Shown: positions 60,065 to 64,000 of the stretch, one piece after another
How positions within the stretch are numbered: the stretch's first letter is position 1
Layout: the number at the start of each line of letters is the position of its first letter
Assembly: GCA_965221465.1 (NCBI GenBank)
Contig: OZ244892.1
Coordinates: forward strand, 682,001-746,000
Direction of reading: 5' to 3'
Source: Azophilus sp965221465
Lineage (GTDB): Bacteria; Pseudomonadota; Gammaproteobacteria; Pseudomonadales; Azotimanducaceae
DNA: 64,000 bases
Position numbers and translations under genes: made by a program
The notes under the pieces: generated by a model
The model's database searches: none
Told to the model about the DNA's origin: nothing
Seen by the model: the letters and a program-made list of their open reading frames with translations, nothing else

Positions 60065-61741
60065 ATGCGGCAACAGAACCGGGCGTCCATCCGTTCGATC
60101 ATGCACCACGGCAAAACGAAAGGTTGCATCGCGGTTCTGGCCGCCTACCTCATGCTCAACGGTGCAGCGGCGGGGACGATCGATCTGCGGATCGTCGGAG
60201 GTACGGTGATCGATGGCACTCCCACGGGCGGAGAGCCGGCCCGGATCGTCGACATCGCGGGCGATCGAATTGCTTACGTAGGCCCAATGCGACCTGGGGT
60301 GCCGAAGCACACGTTGGATGCGACTGGCAAGATCGTCGCACCTGGGTTCATCGATCCACACACTCACGCCTACGCTGATTTATCTGACCCGAGAAGGTCT
60401 GCCAATCTTCCCTACCTCTTTCAGGGCGTCAGCACGGTGTTCATAGGAAACGATGGTGGAGATGGCCGCGTCGGGCAGATTCAAGAAGCCCTCTCGAGCC
60501 ACACAATGGGCACCAACGTGGCCGTATTCGCAGGACACGGCAGCATTCGCCGTCAGGTGCTCGGGCATGAAAACAGGGCGCCCACTCGAGTAGAGCTAAG
60601 GGCCATGCAGAACGCAGTGGCGCAGGACATGCGCGCCGGGGCTCTAGGTCTTTCGACCGGGCTATTCTATGCACCTGGGAGCTTTGCAGATATTGACGAG
60701 ATAGCAGCGTTGGCGAAGGTGGCCGCGCGCTTCGGTGGCGTTTATGAAAGTCATATTCGTGACGAAGCGGACTACTCGATCGGGCTGCTCGATGCCGTCA
60801 AGGAAGCCATCGAAATTGGTCGGCGGGCAGGCATTCCCGTACATATCGCCCATATCAAAGCCCTCGGGCCGAGTGTCCACGGGCAGTCGGCGCAGATTGT
60901 TCAGCTCGTGGAGCAGGCTCGCGCCGAGGGGGTCATGATCACAGCGGATCAATATCCGTGGCTTGCATCAGGTACGCGCCTGTCTAATGCCTTGATTCCC
61001 CGGCGCGTCATGACCGGCGGTGCACAGGGACTGCGGGCATTTCTCGAAGACATTGACTCGGTGGAGAGCATTCAGGCTGAGATGCGCGACAACCTGCAGC
61101 GCCGGGCTGGCGCCGACGCGCTTTTGATTACAGGGGACTCTCCTCATCAAGGGAAAACGCTGGCGGAGATTGCTGATCAAAGGGGGTTGGAACCGACCAT
61201 TGCAGCGGTGGATATTGTCCGGGCGGGCGATCCGTCTGTAGCATCGTTCATGATGGACGAAGGCGACGTTCGTCGCCTGATGGTTCGAGACTGGGTGGTT
61301 ACGAGCTCCGATGGCACCCGGGGGCACCCCAGAAAATATGCCAGCTTTCCAGAGAAGTACGCCAAGTACGTGCAATCCGAAGCGTTGCTGGATCTGGTGA
61401 CGTTCGTTCATCGTAGCTCCGGGGCAACCGCACAGATCTTCGGGCTTTGCGATAGAGGTTTTCTTCGCGAGGGCCAAAGTGCCGACGTTCTTGTTTTCGA
61501 TCCGGACGAGTATCGACCGAGTGCGACCTATCAATCGCCGGAAGAGTTGGCGCGAGGTGTCGAGCACCTCTATGTGAATGGGGTTGCTGCGATCAGCGAT
61601 GGCAAGCTCCTGGCGCCCGAGACTGGCCGTCTGCTCAACGCGCAAAGCTGTCCAGGCCGCATATCTCAAAAACTCCGTCGCGAGGGCGCCGAGGCGCCAC
61701 GCAGGGCGAGTGCATCGGCGTCCGCAGCAGGAGGTTGGTGA
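60065..61741 (+). CDS. N-acyl-D-amino-acid deacylase with repeat-derived C-terminus
   Basis: 558 residues from ATG 60065 (ATG 60101 is equally possible and gives a cleaner signal peptide, HHGKTKGCIAVLAAYLMLNG). It is an amidohydrolase of the D-aminoacylase family: LRIVGGTVIDGTPTGGEPAR, metal His-x-His in APGFIDPHTHAY, SHIRDEADYSIGLLDAVKEA, HIAHIKALG, ITADQYPW, SSDGTRGHPRKYASF and HLYVNGVAAISDGKLLAPET. It would release free D-amino acids from N-acyl forms. The last ~30 residues (from about SCPGRISQKLR) are encoded by a family-1 repeat, replacing the usual short tail. Confidence 0.9.
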   Translation: MRQQNRASIRSIMHHGKTKGCIAVLAAYLMLNGAAAGTIDLRIVGGTVIDGTPTGGEPARIVDIAGDRIAYVGPMRPGVPKHTLDATGKIVAPGFIDPHTHAYADLSDPRRSANLPYLFQGVSTVFIGNDGGDGRVGQIQEALSSHTMGTNVAVFAGHGSIRRQVLGHENRAPTRVELRAMQNAVAQDMRAGALGLSTGLFYAPGSFADIDEIAALAKVAARFGGVYESHIRDEADYSIGLLDAVKEAIEIGRRAGIPVHIAHIKALGPSVHGQSAQIVQLVEQARAEGVMITADQYPWLASGTRLSNALIPRRVMTGGAQGLRAFLEDIDSVESIQAEMRDNLQRRAGADALLITGDSPHQGKTLAEIADQRGLEPTIAAVDIVRAGDPSVASFMMDEGDVRRLMVRDWVVTSSDGTRGHPRKYASFPEKYAKYVQSEALLDLVTFVHRSSGATAQIFGLCDRGFLREGQSADVLVFDPDEYRPSATYQSPEELARGVEHLYVNGVAAISDGKLLAPETGRLLNAQSCPGRISQKLRREGAEAPRRASASASAAGGW

Positions 61742-61757
61742 GATATCCGGGGCTGGA
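61651..61757. repeat. Family-1 palindromic element, internally deleted copy within a coding 3' end
   Basis: Ends TCCAGGCCGCATATCTC and GAGATATCCGGGGCTGGA are inverted copies of each other. Between them are GTCGCGAGGGCGCCGAGGCG and GAGTGCATCGGCGTCCGCAG. It supplies the last codons and the TGA of the D-aminoacylase gene. Confidence 0.85.
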
Positions 61758-61776
61758 CCAGGAGACAGTTGACTGC

Positions 61777-62430
61777 TCACAATGATTGGAAACACTCTGC
61801 AATCATGAAATTCAATATGCCGACTTCCCGCTCGAGTGTCTCCTTTGCGGGCGGTTTGATGTGTTCGCGATATATCCAGGTACCATAATCAACATAGTAC
61901 ACATGCAGAGCAAGCCGCTGCAGTTTTTTCATGGGCCATGTCGAGCCAAAGTGTTTCATGAAATTCGCCAGCTCCCCGGCGATCAATGCCGCGTGTTGTC
62001 TGTCCATTTCTTCGAGAAGGGGGTCGTTATGCATTGCGTGATGCATCTGCATAACGTATCTCGTATCCGCCTCCGCCCTTTTCATGGCCCGGTTGAATCT
62101 GTCGAAGAACTCTACCCGCGGTAATGACAGGTAGGGTTCAGTTTTGAATTTCTCGAGCACGGGCCTGACCGTTGCCAGCATTTCCTTGTAGAGTTCCAGC
62201 ACAATGGCTTCCTTGTTGGGAAAGTACTGGTAAAGGGAGCCTACGGATATGCCCGCTTCTTTCGCAATGTGATTGGTGGTGATCTTTGACAATTTCAGTC
62301 CGTCCGTGCGCATGATGAGATTGCGCGTTGCCTCCAGGATTCGTTCCAGCATCTTCTGCGAACGAGGCTGGGAGGGTCTTTTTCTGATGGCTATTTTCTT
62401 GTTGGCGCTTTTGGTTGCCTGAATTTTCAT
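61777..62430 (-). CDS. TetR/AcrR-family transcriptional regulator
   Basis: 217 residues. A basic leader (MKIQATKSANKKIAIRKRPS) precedes the DNA-binding domain (MLERILEATRNLIMRTDG, ITTNHIAKEAGISVGSLYQY, FPNKEAIVLELYKE) with the classic 'SVGSLYQYFPNKE' turn. The C-terminal helical domain would bind a ligand. It is divergent from the TonB receptor at 62776 with a 345-bp gap, a layout typical of local repressors. Base composition is lower in GC than most of the window. Confidence 0.92.
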   Translation of the reverse strand: MKIQATKSANKKIAIRKRPSQPRSQKMLERILEATRNLIMRTDGLKLSKITTNHIAKEAGISVGSLYQYFPNKEAIVLELYKEMLATVRPVLEKFKTEPYLSLPRVEFFDRFNRAMKRAEADTRYVMQMHHAMHNDPLLEEMDRQHAALIAGELANFMKHFGSTWPMKKLQRLALHVYYVDYGTWIYREHIKPPAKETLEREVGILNFMIAECFQSL

Positions 62431-62434
62431 TGTT

Positions 62435-62593
62435 TCACCTGTGCAGGCCATCGGGCATCGTCGCGATCGCGACGCCGTCCGCCATCTGCGCGGGGCACCA
62501 TTCGGCCTCGAGCCCGGCGCGCAGGTCCGCCGTCACGCGCTCGGAGAGTCGATCGTACCCGTGCTTGCCCGTTCTGCGGTCGGGAGCCTTGCA
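62435..62593 (-). pseudogene. Possible IS30-type transposase fragment
   Basis: A 52-codon open stretch between stops reads APDRRTGKHGYDRLSERV, then TADLRAGLEAEWCPAQMAD. The 'R-x-x-L...GLEAEW-x-PAQ(I/M)A' pattern resembles the N-terminal region of IS30-family transposases (usually W-S-P-x-Q-I-A-G). No catalytic domain, terminal repeats or intact element are present. It lies immediately upstream of the TetR start. The rest of 62594-62775 is AT-richer and probably holds the receptor promoter (TAGAAT at 62743-62748). Confidence 0.4.
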
Positions 62594-62775
62594 TTACGAG
62601 TCGAAATCAGGTGGGAAACAATACAGGAATCGGGTTGACTACGCAGTTCAAAATGCGAACAATTGCTCGCGCCAACACGCGCAGAAGCTCGATCGTGGCA
62701 ATCAAAGCTCGAGCCGGTGAGTGTCAAAGACTGCGAAGGGGGTAGAATGTGGCCGATCAATTTGGGGAAATGTTT

Positions 62776-64000
62776 ATGAAACTCAGCAAGTTAAACGTTG
62801 TTTTGGTTCGAGGCCTCGTCATTCCGATAATGGCTGTTCTTCCGTTCACGGGGCACGCCCAGATTGAAGAAATCGTTGTCACGGCACAAAAACGTGAGCA
62901 GGGCATCAATGATGTCGGTATCACGGTCAACGCCTTTTCCGCTCAACAGTTGAGAAATTACGGCATTGATTCGGCAGACGATCTCGAGAAGATGGTTCCA
63001 GCCCTTACCATCAATGCCACCCAGCCCGCCGGTGCGCCCGTGTACACCATTCGCGGGGTCGGCTTCAACGATTTCACCACTACGGCATCCAGTACCGTTG
63101 GCATATACAACGATGGTGCGGCCATCCCTTACCCGGTCATGACAACGGGAATCCTCTATGACATCGAACGAATCGAGGTTCTCAAAGGTCCCCAGGGCGA
63201 TCTGTACGGTCGTAACACGACTGCAGGGCAGATCAACTTCATAAACCGCAAACCCACCGAAGAAACTACGGCGGGTGTTTCTCTTGGTTTCGACAATTTC
63301 GAGACGCTCGACGTGGAAGGCTACGTTAGTGGCCCTATCAGCGATTCCGTACAGGCCCGTGTCGCGATAAAGGCGGTACAACTGGGTGACGGCTGGCAGG
63401 AAAGCATTACCCGCCCGGGCGACAAGCTGGGTGAACGTGACGACTTTGCTATCCGTGGGCTTGTCAACTGGGATATCAATGAAAATGGCTCGCTGCTGCT
63501 CAGTCTTCGACACTTCCGAGACAAATCCGAGACGTTGGCGATGGCGCCTACGACATCGGGTATTTTCCCCCAGCCACAGAACCCCGACACCTACGACAAT
63601 GAAGATGCCGACTGGACAGCCGATCATCGACCACAGAACAACAATACCACCAATGGCGTGACAGCTACCTTGAACTGGGATTTCGGTAGCGTGGCGCTGA
63701 CCAGTATCACATCCTACGATAGTTTCGAGCGTGACGGTGCGCGCTTCGATACTTCAGGTATCCCCATTGAAGATGCTGACATAACCAATACCACCGATAT
63801 CGATGTTTTTTCACAGGAACTTCGCCTCGAATCCAGTGCGTATTCCGATTTGTACTGGCTCCTTGGTCTGTATTTCAGCGATGACAGTATCGAAGAGAAC
63901 TACCTGATGGAGTTTCGCGATTCCTTCGGTTTGACTGGAACTGCCGAATACCAGCAGGAGAGCGAGTCGATAGCTGTTTTTGGACATGCCGAATACAGCC
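62776..64000 (+). CDS. TonB-dependent receptor (5' part, cut by window end)
   Basis: 408 codons are visible and the frame is still open at 64000. Signal peptide (MKLSKLNVVLVRGLVIPIMA to FTGHAQ), TonB-box-like IEEIVVTAQKREQGINDVG, plug blocks VYTIRGVGFNDFTTTASS, VGIYNDGAAIPYPVMTT, IERIEVLKGPQGDLYGRNTT and AGQINFINRKP, then early barrel strands (RLESSAYSDLYWLLGLYFS). It has the same subgroup features as the receptor at 52286-54637. GGGGAA lies 7 nt before ATG 62776. The adjacent divergent TetR probably controls it. Confidence 0.93.
   Translation, partial: MKLSKLNVVLVRGLVIPIMAVLPFTGHAQIEEIVVTAQKREQGINDVGITVNAFSAQQLRNYGIDSADDLEKMVPALTINATQPAGAPVYTIRGVGFNDFTTTASSTVGIYNDGAAIPYPVMTTGILYDIERIEVLKGPQGDLYGRNTTAGQINFINRKPTEETTAGVSLGFDNFETLDVEGYVSGPISDSVQARVAIKAVQLGDGWQESITRPGDKLGERDDFAIRGLVNWDINENGSLLLSLRHFRDKSETLAMAPTTSGIFPQPQNPDTYDNEDADWTADHRPQNNNTTNGVTATLNWDFGSVALTSITSYDSFERDGARFDTSGIPIEDADITNTTDIDVFSQELRLESSAYSDLYWLLGLYFSDDSIEENYLMEFRDSFGLTGTAEYQQESESIAVFGHAEYS

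Overview
The window is a high-GC chromosomal stretch from a heterotrophic bacterium, most likely an aquatic Gammaproteobacterium. The evidence for this is four large TonB-dependent outer-membrane receptors, lipoprotein signals, a tRNA-Glu very close to the E. coli gene, tightly packed genes with GTG/TTG starts, and a wide catabolic set: methylmalonate-semialdehyde dehydrogenase, sarcosine oxidase, secreted peptidases, gamma-glutamyltransferases, N-acyl-D-amino-acid deacylases and an MaoC hydratase. Genus cannot be assigned. By eye the last ~8 kb is less GC-rich than the first 50 kb. No intact IS, prophage, CRISPR array or plasmid gene was found.

Layout. 0-7.5 kb: housekeeping-like genes (mmsA, DUF6491-like lipoprotein, DUF503, DUF815 ATPase, DUF481 outer-membrane protein, Eis-like acetyltransferase), then a single tRNA-Glu with a textbook promoter. 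7.6-12 kb: an uncharacterised probable alpha/alpha-barrel protein converging on a two-gene operon. That operon is a secreted protein with 72 perfect Gly-Asp dipeptides, overlapping by 11 nt an aspartyl/asparaginyl beta-hydroxylase gene. 12-25 kb: orphan HicB, secreted calcineurin-like phosphoesterase, Asp-box propeller lipoprotein, a gene graveyard (PIN toxin tail, methyltransferase head, flavoenzyme tail), DUF4143 ATPase, CNNM/CBS protein, HSL-type esterase, COMT-like methyltransferase and a membrane-anchored serine hydrolase. 25.8-37 kb: a DUF885/D-aminoacylase-like fusion, then soxBDAG in which the last gene overlaps a TonB receptor gene by 4 nt. 37-50 kb: M20-type hydrolase, TetR, two S9 peptidases, GST, MaoC, a YkvI-type transporter, a heptad coiled-coil protein and a gamma-glutamyltransferase-family protein. 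50-64 kb: CopG-type antitoxin, SDR, SnoaL-like protein, TonB receptor, canonical gamma-glutamyltransferase, TonB receptor, D-aminoacylase, TetR and a truncated TonB receptor.

How it fits together. Much of 25-64 kb reads as scavenging of peptides and modified amino acids. Receptors bring substrates across the outer membrane. Signal-bearing peptidases, gamma-glutamyltransferases and D-aminoacylases cut them in the periplasm. Sarcosine oxidase, MMSDH, SDR and MaoC enzymes feed products into central metabolism. Several of the hydrolases lack expected catalytic residues.

The intergenic space is unusual. Family 1 is a 184-bp palindromic element (10 full, internally deleted or partial copies plus one possible 20-bp end scar). 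Family 2 is a ~240-bp hairpin element (3 full copies plus one partial). In both, the two arms change together between copies. In family 2 the remaining mismatches would all be G-U wobbles in + strand RNA. Family 1 copies also supply the C-terminal codons of two genes.
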